38,955 nt of DNA from a bacterium (GTDB lineage Bacteria > Desulfobacterota > S145-22), in the NCBI GenBank assembly GCA_029934085.1, contig JAOZMY010000010.1, positions 1 to 38,955 on the forward strand, written 5' to 3'. The stretch's first letter is position 1. Each line of letters starts with the position of its first letter. This document shows, piece after piece, positions 16,643 through 24,215 of the stretch. Position numbers and translations under genes: made by a program. The notes under the pieces were generated by a model. The model was given only the letters and a program-made list of their open reading frames with translations, did not search any database and was not told the origin of the DNA.

Positions 16643-17740
16643 CTACTTCTTCCGTTTCCCGCGATAGGAGATAAAACAGCATCCCTCGCACCCGGGAAAG
16701 ATCTCCGCCTCCCGCAATTTTCGGCGAAACTCCCGAAAAACAGGACCGTTCCACGCCTCGTCGAAAGACTTCTCCAGAAGATTCCCGCAGTTGATACTGT
16801 AACAGGGAAAAAGGTTCCCCGTCGGACCGATATGGGCCGTGGACCACGGCACGTAGCACCCGTAATCCTCGATGTGAACCGCATTTTGGTAACGCTTTAC
16901 GATCTCCTCCGGCGGTAGGATGGGGTTGAACCGGATTTCGAACGGAACCTTTTTGCGCCGTTCCTCAATCTTCGCAAGCTGCGTCCTCAGGGCGTCAATC
17001 TTGGTAAACCTGACCGGCGGCGGGGGCGTCTGGTAAGCCTCTTCCGGAACATCCTCGATCCCGTAGGAGGAATCCTGGGTATTAACGATCTGGAATGTGC
17101 AGAAATCCGCCCCCATCTCTTCGGCCAAATCCACCAGCTTGTCCATCTGCTCCACGTTCTCATCGGTAATAACCGACTTGATGTCGAGAAGCGGGAGAGA
17201 CTTTCCCCACTTCTTCCTCTCCTCCCTAAATTTCAAGAGATTCGCCCGAACCTTGTCAAAGGCCCCTTTCACCCGCACCACCGCGTCATGGACCTCCCCG
17301 ATCCCCTGCACGGAAACACCCACAAGGATCAATCCTTTTTGAAAAACCCGTTTCGGCGCGAGAGCCAAAAGCTGGCTGATCTTCTCGTCGTTCAGCAACA
17401 CCCCGTTCGTAATCACATTGATACGATGGTTCCGAGAGGCATGATGCATCAGGTCGATGATATCCCTCCTGACAAACGGCTCCCCTCCCGTAAAGGTAAT
17501 CAAGGTCCGGGAGGGAATCTTATGGAGAATGAGCTTCAGCTCGTTCGTGCTCAAGTCCTTCTCCCGCAACTCCGCCTCTCGCTCCACGATCATGCACATG
17601 GCGCACCGGAGATTACAACGATGGGTCACCATAAGGGCGACTCGAAGGGGCGTAAAGGCCCGTCCACTCTTAACGAAATGATAGGGAACCAGCGCCGTTG
17701 AAAGGTCTATTAAGTGATAAAGCCTTCCCAGATATCCCAT
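16643..17740 (-). CDS. Radical SAM/SPASM domain protein
   Basis: A 365-residue protein with radical SAM ligands Cys42, Cys46 and Cys49 (HRCNLRCAMC), a TFTGGEPFVRRD motif (82-93) and TNG at 111-113. The SPASM-like end contains Cys295, Cys313, Cys318, Cys351, Cys354 and Cys355, with the PTGNLFPCYSINCGNLLEKS block followed by DEAWNG, enough ligands for one or two auxiliary clusters. This layout is typical of enzymes that modify peptides or sugars by hydrogen abstraction. Its ATG overlaps the stop of the upstream family 4 glycosyltransferase (TAATG), so the two are translationally coupled. Substrate unknown. Confidence 0.87.
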   Translation of the reverse strand: MGYLGRLYHLIDLSTALVPYHFVKSGRAFTPLRVALMVTHRCNLRCAMCMIVEREAELREKDLSTNELKLILHKIPSRTLITFTGGEPFVRRDIIDLMHHASRNHRINVITNGVLLNDEKISQLLALAPKRVFQKGLILVGVSVQGIGEVHDAVVRVKGAFDKVRANLLKFREERKKWGKSLPLLDIKSVITDENVEQMDKLVDLAEEMGADFCTFQIVNTQDSSYGIEDVPEEAYQTPPPPVRFTKIDALRTQLAKIEERRKKVPFEIRFNPILPPEEIVKRYQNAVHIEDYGCYVPWSTAHIGPTGNLFPCYSINCGNLLEKSFDEAWNGPVFREFRRKLREAEIFPGCEGCCFISYRGKRKK

Positions 17741-18954
17741 TAATGCTTCTCCTTAAGAATTTCTTGAATCTTCCCAAACAAGGTCTTCATCTTTTCCATA
17801 TAAGCCGCATTGCTGTAGCTCGCCTCTGCCACGCTCTTCGCCCTCATGGCCCGCTGCTCGGCTGCCTCCGGATTATTCAAGGCCTCCAGGACACCTGCGG
17901 CGAACTCTTCAGGGGACAACTCGGTCAAAAAGGCCGTTTCATCACTCAGAACCTGCGTGTGAGTCAGGTGTCGGGTCGCGACAATCGGCCTTCCCGATTT
18001 CATGTAGCTGTAAATCTTCAAAGGCGTATTGACTCCCTGCTTCCTGACGGAAACCAACAGGGTGCAGGCCTCAATGTAACACGGGATCTCTTCAGGGGGA
18101 AGATTCCCGGTAAAGTGGATATTTTTCTGTATGCCCCGCTCATCTACAAGCCGGCGAACCTCTTCAACCTGCGCCGGACTTCCCCCCACGAGGACAAAAT
18201 GAACATCCGGTCTCTTCTCCAACACCCCCGCCGCCGCCTCAACCAATATATCCAGCCCCTGATACGCTTCGAATGTTCCCGCGTACAGGACCATAGGGGC
18301 ATCTCCAATCCCCAAGCCTCCACGGATTTTCGCCGCTTTTTCGGCCTCACAAGACACCTTCTCCTGATCCGTGTAGGTATTCTCTATCAACAACGGTTCC
18401 TTATCCGGCACCACAGACTTTACCACGTCACTCAAATGGGGACAGATCGTGATGATGATATCAGAATTCCGCAGCGTAAGACGCTCCAGCCATGTGAACA
18501 CCCTAACCACAAATCGGTTCTTGGTATATTCAAAGTTTTCGAACTGCTCCGGCAGGCTCGAATGCATGTCATACACGTGGGGAAGCCGCCATATCTTTCT
18601 CGCCAAGACCCCGATGAGACATCCCTCCTCGTGTGTGTGGATGAAATCGTAGCGTCCCCGGATCAGCATCCAGATGGCCCGGAAAAAGAGGAAGAAATCG
18701 AGATAAATCTTGGTTAGGGAAGGACCGACCGGGACATTTTTCACACCCGGTGGGCGGAAACTCCGATGGATCGTGAGGCCGGGAATCTCCTTATCTTCTC
18801 CGATGGGATAAGCCAACAGGTCCACCTGAAGCCCCATAGACGAATAGGCCTTGATCCTGTAATACTCGCTGAACGGCGTTCCCCTCGGCTGAAAAAATGG
18901 CTCCGGGGCAATCATCAAGACCCGGAGGCCATTTGTTGTTTTTCTTTCTTCCAT
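17740..18954 (-). CDS. Family 4 glycosyltransferase (GT-B fold)
   Basis: A 404-residue GT-B protein. The N-terminal half begins with VLMIAPEPFFQPRGTPFSEY (about 13-32), a glycine-containing acceptor-side loop seen in GT4 enzymes of exopolysaccharide and exosortase loci. The C-terminal donor half contains VLYAGTFEAYQGLDILVEAA (about 219-238) and a VSVRKQGVNTPLKIYSYMKSG segment in place of the usual EGFGL-type nucleotide-sugar motif. It adds a hexose or similar sugar from a nucleotide donor at the inner face of the membrane. Start ATG 18954 with AGGA upstream; 64 bases separate it from the stop of the 994-residue membrane protein. Confidence 0.88.
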   Translation of the reverse strand: MEERKTTNGLRVLMIAPEPFFQPRGTPFSEYYRIKAYSSMGLQVDLLAYPIGEDKEIPGLTIHRSFRPPGVKNVPVGPSLTKIYLDFFLFFRAIWMLIRGRYDFIHTHEEGCLIGVLARKIWRLPHVYDMHSSLPEQFENFEYTKNRFVVRVFTWLERLTLRNSDIIITICPHLSDVVKSVVPDKEPLLIENTYTDQEKVSCEAEKAAKIRGGLGIGDAPMVLYAGTFEAYQGLDILVEAAAGVLEKRPDVHFVLVGGSPAQVEEVRRLVDERGIQKNIHFTGNLPPEEIPCYIEACTLLVSVRKQGVNTPLKIYSYMKSGRPIVATRHLTHTQVLSDETAFLTELSPEEFAAGVLEALNNPEAAEQRAMRAKSVAEASYSNAAYMEKMKTLFGKIQEILKEKH

Positions 18955-19018
18955 TTATCATTCCTACCCACCTCATCATGCAGGCGGGAAATCCATTAGA
19001 AATTAAGGGGATTTTATA

Positions 19019-22003
19019 TCACGGACCAGATATTCTTGCAACCTCGACACGATCGACCCAGAGGATCCCCCTCCCCTGGTAATAGACGGGAAACCGCATG
19101 ATGGACGGACGCTTCAACACGAATCTCAGAGAGAAGCTCACCACCTTTCCGGTGGAACCAAAATCTCCCAAGGCCACCCTCTTTTCCGCAAGCACCTCTC
19201 TCTGATGGCCACGTGCCACGCGCAGGATGGCCATGGGTAACTCGGGCCGTTCGCTTCCCTCCACAGCCAGGTAAAACGTCGCCGTGTAACGTCCCGACAT
19301 CAACCGATGCAGGGGGCCACCCACGCCCCGGTCGTTGAGAACCTCCGGCGAAAAACGCACCCCCATCCCGCTTCCATCCGGAAGGGGACGAGTCGGGGCC
19401 AGGTGGAACAGATCCTCCGCCTGGAAAACCGCGGGGCCCTCCCCTTTCCCCCTGAACGCGATGAAGACGTAATCGAGGCAAAGAGAGGCCTTACCGTTGG
19501 AATAGACGACACACTCGATCTTCTGGGCACTGGGAACGTGAAAGGCAAATCGGATGTCCGAATATTCACCACCCTTCAGGTCTTCCGGGGAAATCTCCCT
19601 TTTCGTCAAGGTCACCCGCCGGTGACGGCCGGTCACCAGAAGGGCCGCCAGGGCCTCCTCCCCATTGCACTCCTTCCCATTGGCCAATTTTATCCGGGCC
19701 ACCCCCTCGTACCATCCGCGGGGAAAGAACCGTTTCTGGTTACCCATCATCATTCCCCGCTTCTCCGACTCAGAAACCAGGAGGGCCTTGCCCGCCGAAG
19801 CCTTGGGGTCCGAAACAACCTTCCCAATGAGGTGCCGGCTCCGTTCTGCCTCCCAGAGCACCCCCACCGGGGAATCGATCGCCTCCAGGGCATCTGGCTC
19901 GAGCGGACGATCCAAACCCGCTTCATCGACCCGGAAAAGAAACTTGTCATCCGATGTGCGAATCTCCTTCAGAAACGGCAGCGTCCGCAGCCGCTTCAGC
20001 GTCATCCATGATGGAAACGGGCAGATCTTATAGGGATAGGCGTTTGCGTGAAACGTTACGTACTTGACACGGAGCCGTCGGAGCATCGCCCTCGCCTTCT
20101 CACTCGGCTCCCCCACGTCCATGGGATAAAGCCCATAAAAGACCTCATCCACATAGTCTTTCGCCACCACCGGAGAATACCCGTTGACCATGGGGTACCG
20201 GTATCGGGTCACGTAATACTGATAGAGGGTAGACCAGGCGGAATCCCCCGGCCAGACGGGAAGCTCCAGAAGGGTTCGGGGCGGCATCCCCTCCTTTTCC
20301 ATCCCGTCATAGACGGTTGCCCCCCGTTCCAGGAGGCAGAGCCCCAAAGGGCGGGGAGGAAGATAATCAACCACGATACCAACGGCGGCAAGCAGGGCCA
20401 GCCCCCACTTCCACCCGTCCCTCTTCAAGGGCAGGCGGTCCAAACCCCATGCCACGCAAAAAGCCATAGCGGCATAGGCAATGAAGATAATCCTCCCCGG
20501 AACACGTGGATACTTGAAATAGGGAATCACCTTGTAGAAGAAGGCGTAGAGGGGAACCTGCGGCACCGACAACCCGAGGGAAAGGAAGGTGAAAAAGAGA
20601 AACGACCCGAGCCAGAAAGCCGCTTGCCCGTCACCCTTTCCCTCCCTACGGCGGTGCCAAACAAACACGCCACCGCACAGAAGCACCAGCGCCAAGGCCA
20701 CCATCCCCAGGTAGAGCATCGACTCCCCCTGATAGTTGGTCCTCCGAAGCAGATCTCCCCAATGGGGAGAGAAATAGCGAACCTCGGCCAGACGCCGCCC
20801 CCGCTCGGCAATCGTCCCCCCAAGGACGAATTTCTTGATGGCTATGACGATCCCCCCCGACAAGATAACCAGCGGAAGAAGCGGAAGAAACCGCCCAATG
20901 GCCCTTCGCACCACGGAACCTTCCAAGCCAACCCCTATCAAGTCTCTCCAAAAGCGGACAAAATTTATCCCGACCAGGATCACGACTATAGCGAAAAGGA
21001 GGTGTCCATACTGGGGAATGGGAAGCCAAAACTTCACGGGATAGAGAATCAACAAGGCAAGGGGGAGAAAGAGGGAGGCGAGTCGCCTGCTCACGGTCCC
21101 CGCGTCAGTGCGGGTCACGCCCGCCACGATTCCGGCAAGGGCACGGAAGAGAAAGCAGGCCCCCACGGCAAAGACCGGAACGAGAAATGGATAGGTCGTG
21201 TGGTAGGGCCATCCCTTCTGAAAGGCGAAAACGGCCACGCCGACCCCGAGTCCAGCTCCCTCAAGGAGGAAAAGAAGGGTTCCGTCTCCCCCTCCCGTTC
21301 CCTCCTCCTCGGGGACCACGATCCTTTTCAGCAGGAAGAGGCCGTAGGGAACAAGAAAGAGGACCGTGTAATAAAACATGTGATATTCCGTCCACGCCAT
21401 CAAAATCAGCGTAATCCCCACGAGGATCGGATACCGCTTCTTCGAAGACCGCACCATCCCCTCGGCGAAGTAAAGCAGCATGGGAAAGGAAAAATAGAAA
21501 AGCCCGTTGATGTGGCCGCACATCTGGCTGAGCCGGTGGGGCGCCAGCGCAACGACCATCCCCCCCACTACCGCGGGAAAGAAAGAAATCCCCGTCCTTC
21601 GCAGCCACAGAAAGGTGAATCCTCCCGCCAAAACAAACGAGAGGAGAAAAACCAGGTTGAAGGCAATCACATCTCCAAGGGGAGAAAAGGCGGCAAAAAG
21701 AAAGGAAAAGAGGGCGATCTGGGGGTTGAAGAACCGTTTTCCCCAGTAATAGAACTGGTAGGGATCGGAAAAGGGATTCCGAAAATGGGTTAAGTTATCC
21801 TTGAGCAGCCAGAAATTGTAGTAGAGGTTGAGATGATCCCCCATGTTCATCCGCTGCACCTCGTATCCCGGTACGGGAAAGCGGATGTAAGGGATCGAGC
21901 GGTCGAAATGGCGGATCAGAGGGACATTGTAAATCCCTCCGAGGAGAAAAAAGAATAAAAAAACCGCGAGGATTCGCCACTTTTTATCGATTCCGCTTGT
22001 CAC
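19019..22003 (-). CDS. Large GT-C/YfhO-like membrane protein with C-terminal soluble domain
   Basis: A 994-residue protein. The N-terminal half (about 10-570) contains some 12-14 membrane helices and an early loop with MGDHLNLYYNFWLLKDNL, where the Asp is placed as in GT-C glycosyltransferases. The remainder (about 575-994) is soluble and beta-rich, without a family I recognise beyond a resemblance to carbohydrate-binding folds, and probably faces the periplasm. YfhO-like proteins glycosylate teichoic acid or other surface polymers with polyprenyl-linked sugars. The start is GTG at 22003; ATG at 22005 is followed at once by TGA in its frame. A good promoter ends only a few bases upstream, so this gene is probably the head of the glycan transcript. 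Confidence 0.75.
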   Translation of the reverse strand: MTSGIDKKWRILAVFLFFFLLGGIYNVPLIRHFDRSIPYIRFPVPGYEVQRMNMGDHLNLYYNFWLLKDNLTHFRNPFSDPYQFYYWGKRFFNPQIALFSFLFAAFSPLGDVIAFNLVFLLSFVLAGGFTFLWLRRTGISFFPAVVGGMVVALAPHRLSQMCGHINGLFYFSFPMLLYFAEGMVRSSKKRYPILVGITLILMAWTEYHMFYYTVLFLVPYGLFLLKRIVVPEEEGTGGGDGTLLFLLEGAGLGVGVAVFAFQKGWPYHTTYPFLVPVFAVGACFLFRALAGIVAGVTRTDAGTVSRRLASLFLPLALLILYPVKFWLPIPQYGHLLFAIVVILVGINFVRFWRDLIGVGLEGSVVRRAIGRFLPLLPLVILSGGIVIAIKKFVLGGTIAERGRRLAEVRYFSPHWGDLLRRTNYQGESMLYLGMVALALVLLCGGVFVWHRRREGKGDGQAAFWLGSFLFFTFLSLGLSVPQVPLYAFFYKVIPYFKYPRVPGRIIFIAYAAMAFCVAWGLDRLPLKRDGWKWGLALLAAVGIVVDYLPPRPLGLCLLERGATVYDGMEKEGMPPRTLLELPVWPGDSAWSTLYQYYVTRYRYPMVNGYSPVVAKDYVDEVFYGLYPMDVGEPSEKARAMLRRLRVKYVTFHANAYPYKICPFPSWMTLKRLRTLPFLKEIRTSDDKFLFRVDEAGLDRPLEPDALEAIDSPVGVLWEAERSRHLIGKVVSDPKASAGKALLVSESEKRGMMMGNQKRFFPRGWYEGVARIKLANGKECNGEEALAALLVTGRHRRVTLTKREISPEDLKGGEYSDIRFAFHVPSAQKIECVVYSNGKASLCLDYVFIAFRGKGEGPAVFQAEDLFHLAPTRPLPDGSGMGVRFSPEVLNDRGVGGPLHRLMSGRYTATFYLAVEGSERPELPMAILRVARGHQREVLAEKRVALGDFGSTGKVVSFSLRFVLKRPSIMRFPVYYQGRGILWVDRVEVARISGP

Positions 22004-22009
22004 ATGGTG

Positions 22010-22038
22010 AAAATACCCACCTACTCATGGATTGTCAA
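22010..22038 (-). promoter_or_regulatory. Strong sigma-70 type promoter for the glycan operon
   Basis: On the minus strand a perfect TTGACA (22038-22033), a 17-base spacer and TATTTT (22015-22010) lie directly upstream of the GTG start at 22003. Transcription would begin about 7 bases after the -10 box, at or next to the start codon, so the message would be leaderless or nearly so. No good Shine-Dalgarno is within normal distance: the nearest AGGTGG is 13 bases away and inside the promoter. Confidence 0.5.
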
Positions 22039-22056
22039 TGGACAAACCCCCAGGGA

Positions 22057-22077
22057 GATTCCCGCTTTCAGGGAATC
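22057..22077 (-). terminator. Hairpin just after the racemase stop
   Basis: GATTCCC (22057-22063) and GGGAATC (22071-22077) form a perfect 7-bp stem with a 7-base loop. It overlaps the racemase stop codon. On the minus strand it is not followed by a T run, so it is at best a weak terminator or an mRNA 3' end stabiliser separating mscL-racemase from the glycan operon. A second small hairpin, TTGTC-AATG-GACAA, lies at 22032-22045. Confidence 0.35.
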
Positions 22078-22771
22078 AATCAGACAACGCCAATTCAACC
22101 GCCTTCATGGCGTGGAGTTTCGTCGTATCGAACAAAGGAACCCGGGTATGTTCCTGCTTGACCAGAAGGGCAATCTCCGTGCAACCCAGGATCACCCCCT
22201 CCGCCCCCTTCTGTTGAAGGGCATCGATGATTCTCAAATACTCGTTTCGAGAGGCATCCTCAATCCTCCCCAGGCAAAGCTCGTCGTAAATAACTTTGTG
22301 AACCAGGTTCCTGTCGGATTCATCCGGAATCAACACCTTCAACCCGAATTTGTCCTCAAGTCTTCCCTTGTAAAAATCCTCCTCCATCGTGAACTTCGTT
22401 CCGAGAATCCCGACCGTCTTCACACCTTTCGACACAACGGCCTCAGCCGTGGCATCTGCGATATGAACGAGGGGGATATGGAGGCGGGCTTCTATCTCGG
22501 GGGCGATTTTATGCATCGTGTTGGTGCAGATCAAAAGGAAGTCCGCGCCGCATCTCTCGATTCCCTCCGCGGCCTCCCCCAAGATCTCGGCTGTTTTCGA
22601 CCAGTCACCCAGGTGCTGGAGCTGTTCAATCTCATCGAAATCGACACTATAAAGGCAGAGTTTGGCGGAATGATGTCCTCCCAATCGACGATGAACCTCC
22701 TCGTTGATCAACGTGTAATACGTCGTCGTGGATTCCCAGCTCATCCCGCCCAACAACCCTATGGTTTTCAT
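22076..22771 (-). CDS. Aspartate/glutamate racemase family protein (RacX/YgeA type)
   Basis: A 231-residue PLP-independent racemase. The N-terminus KTIGLLGGMSWESTTTYY is the family signature, and the two catalytic cysteines are visible as Cys82 in LICTNTMHK and Cys197 in ILGCTEIALL. Enzymes of this group interconvert L- and D-Asp, Glu or other amino acids and are cytosolic. It follows mscL on the same strand after a 66-base gap filled by a heptamer tract, the last unit of which gives the Shine-Dalgarno AGAGGT seven bases before the ATG. D-amino acid supply for envelope material is plausible. Substrate not determinable. Confidence 0.9.
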   Translation of the reverse strand: MKTIGLLGGMSWESTTTYYTLINEEVHRRLGGHHSAKLCLYSVDFDEIEQLQHLGDWSKTAEILGEAAEGIERCGADFLLICTNTMHKIAPEIEARLHIPLVHIADATAEAVVSKGVKTVGILGTKFTMEEDFYKGRLEDKFGLKVLIPDESDRNLVHKVIYDELCLGRIEDASRNEYLRIIDALQQKGAEGVILGCTEIALLVKQEHTRVPLFDTTKLHAMKAVELALSD

Positions 22772-22776
22772 TATTT

Positions 22777-22834
22777 TTACCTCTTACCTCTCGCGCCTCT
22801 AACCTTTTACTTTCTACTTTTCACCTTTCACCAA
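22777..22834 (-). repeat. Degenerate heptamer tract, consensus AGGTRAA (sense strand)
   Basis: Minus-strand units in register: TTGGTGA, AAGGTGA, AAAGTAG, AAAGTAA, AAGGTTA, GAGGCGC, then a 2-base insertion, then GAGGTAA, GAGGTAA. The tract fills nearly all of the gap between mscL, which ends TGATAA, and the racemase ATG. Confidence 0.8.
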
Positions 22835-22837
22835 TTA

Positions 22838-23242
22838 TCACGCCTTTTCCTTCAAGATATCCCGAATTTCGGTCAGAAGTATTTCCTCTTTCGGAGGCTC
22901 CGGCGGCGCGGCGGGTGCCTCCTCTTCCTTCCGCTTCATGGCGTTGATTCCCTTAATAAGCATGAAAATAGCAAAGGCGACGATAACGAAATCGATCACC
23001 GTCTGAATAAATATGCCATATTTCACGACCACGGCCGGGGATTTACCAACCGCTTCTTTCAAGACAAACGACAGATCGGAAAAATTCACACCACCCATGA
23101 GCATGCCAATCGGCGGCATCAGGACATCCTTCACAAACGAAGACACGATCTTCCCGAAAGCCGCGCCGATGACGATACCAACGGCCATGTCCACAACGTT
23201 CCCTTTCATGGCAAACTCTTTGAATTCCTTCATCATTCCCAT
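22838..23242 (-). CDS. mscL: Large-conductance mechanosensitive channel
   Basis: A 134-residue MscL, normal length for the family. The amphipathic N-terminus [20 protein letters not shown] leads into TM1 ([20 protein letters not shown], about 21-40), then [11 protein letters not shown] and a short periplasmic loop, TM2 ([21 protein letters not shown], about 75-95) and a charged C-terminal helix ending [15 protein letters not shown]. It forms a homopentameric pore in the inner membrane that opens under hypo-osmotic tension to release solutes. The start is ATG 23242 with AGGAGG five bases upstream. A second Met at residue 3 is an alternative. It is transcribed divergently from the DUF62 gene. 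Confidence 0.97.
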   Translation of the reverse strand: MGMMKEFKEFAMKGNVVDMAVGIVIGAAFGKIVSSFVKDVLMPPIGMLMGGVNFSDLSFVLKEAVGKSPAVVVKYGIFIQTVIDFVIVAFAIFMLIKGINAMKRKEEEAPAAPPEPPKEEILLTEIRDILKEKA

Positions 23243-23280
23243 TGGCCCCTCCTCAGTCTAAAGTTAACATTTTACCCACC

Positions 23281-23341
23281 ATTACTGTCCGTAATTTCTA
23301 CCACTTCCGCCAATTTCCGTCAATGATAACCAGTAATCATT
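23281..23341. promoter_or_regulatory. Inverted repeats in the mscL/DUF62 divergent gap
   Basis: The 175-base divergent gap contains ATTACTG (23281-23287) and its inverse CAGTAAT (23331-23337), and nested in the right arm AATGAT (23322-23327) with ATCATT (23336-23341). These could be operator half-sites or chance in AT-rich DNA. No known regulator motif is recognised. Confidence 0.2.
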
Positions 23342-23376
23342 TCTAATATATTTGAGAAAATCGATTTCTTCTTTAG

Positions 23377-23405
23377 TTGACACTTTTTGTGAGGTCTGTT
23401 ATTTC
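23377..23405 (+). promoter_or_regulatory. Possible promoter for DUF62-aminotransferase
   Basis: A perfect TTGACA (23377-23382) is followed after 17 bases by TATTTC (23400-23405), a poor -10 box. Transcription would begin near 23412, leaving only a few bases before the ATG at 23418. If real, this argues against the upstream TTG start at 23352. Confidence 0.3.
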
Positions 23406-23417
23406 GCCATTAAGGAA

Positions 23418-24215
23418 ATGGAACACAATTCTATCATCACGTTTCTAACGGATTTTGGCACAAAAGATCCTTATGTGGGGATTATGAAAGGGGTCGTATT
23501 AGGTATTACACCGAACTGCCATCTCATCGACCTCACCCACCAGGTCAGGCCCCAAAACATCCTCCAGGCCAGCTATCTCCTGTCCGTAAGCTATCCCTAT
23601 TTCCCCAAAGGAACGTTCTTTGTCTGTGTCATCGACCCCGGCGTGGGAACCCAGCGAAAGGCCGTGCTCGTGAAAGCCGAGGGATACCACTTTATCGGCC
23701 CGGACAACGGCCTTTTCGGTTTTCTGAACAACACACCCCCAAAAACCATCGTTCACCTTCAAAACGAGAAATATTTCATGCGTCCTGTCAGCAAAACCTT
23801 CCACGGGCGTGATATCTTCGCCCCGGTCGCGGCACACCTCGCCACAAAGGGTGAAAAAATCATCCCTGACTTGGGACCCACGTTGACTCATCTCGTCGAG
23901 ATTGAACGGTTTAACCCCATTGAAAAGCCCGACTCTATCGAAGGCACCATCGTTCATATCGACCGCTTCGGAAACCTCATCTCCAATATCCACAGCAGAT
24001 TCCTCAAAGGCCTCACGCCGTCCGACATGACAATCCGTTTCAGGAGAGACGACATCCCCCTCGTCACTACCTTCGCCGAGGCTCCTGAAGGCGTTCCCGG
24101 CGCCCTGATCGGGTCATCCTCTCATCTGGAAATATTTGTCAGGAACGGCAGTGCGGAAAAAACCCTCAATGCAAAAATAGGAGAAGCCATCCATGTCCTC
24201 AAACATCACGGATAA
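23418..24215 (+). CDS. SAM hydrolase/hydroxide adenosyltransferase (DUF62 family)
   Basis: A 265-residue protein of the SAM hydroxide adenosyltransferase family, which splits S-adenosylmethionine into adenosine and methionine using an activated water; chlorinases and fluorinases are distant relatives. Visible features: LTDFGTKDPYVG (about 9-20), VIDPGVGTQRKAV and FIGPDNGLFGF in the N-terminal domain, HGRDIFAPVAAHLA, and the C-terminal-domain motif IDRFGNLISNI. Its length is normal for the family. The frame is open upstream to TTG 23352, but those 22 residues do not look like the family and contain the candidate promoter. It overlaps the aminotransferase start by 23 bases, so the two are coupled. 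Confidence 0.9.
   Translation: MEHNSIITFLTDFGTKDPYVGIMKGVVLGITPNCHLIDLTHQVRPQNILQASYLLSVSYPYFPKGTFFVCVIDPGVGTQRKAVLVKAEGYHFIGPDNGLFGFLNNTPPKTIVHLQNEKYFMRPVSKTFHGRDIFAPVAAHLATKGEKIIPDLGPTLTHLVEIERFNPIEKPDSIEGTIVHIDRFGNLISNIHSRFLKGLTPSDMTIRFRRDDIPLVTTFAEAPEGVPGALIGSSSHLEIFVRNGSAEKTLNAKIGEAIHVLKHHG

Noticed and set aside
16636-16884. Longer start for the asparagine synthetase
   Set aside because: Cys2 must be the N-terminal nucleophile, so translation has to begin at 16635; the extension overlaps the radical SAM gene.
20048-21793. 581-codon plus-strand open frame
   Set aside because: It lies antisense inside the 994-residue membrane protein gene; its product is a Pro/Gly/His/Lys/Arg-rich composition without domains, as expected from the complement of a GC-rich hydrophobic gene.
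22004-23326. 440-codon plus-strand open frame
   Set aside because: Antisense across both the racemase and mscL, which have unmistakable catalytic and membrane motifs.
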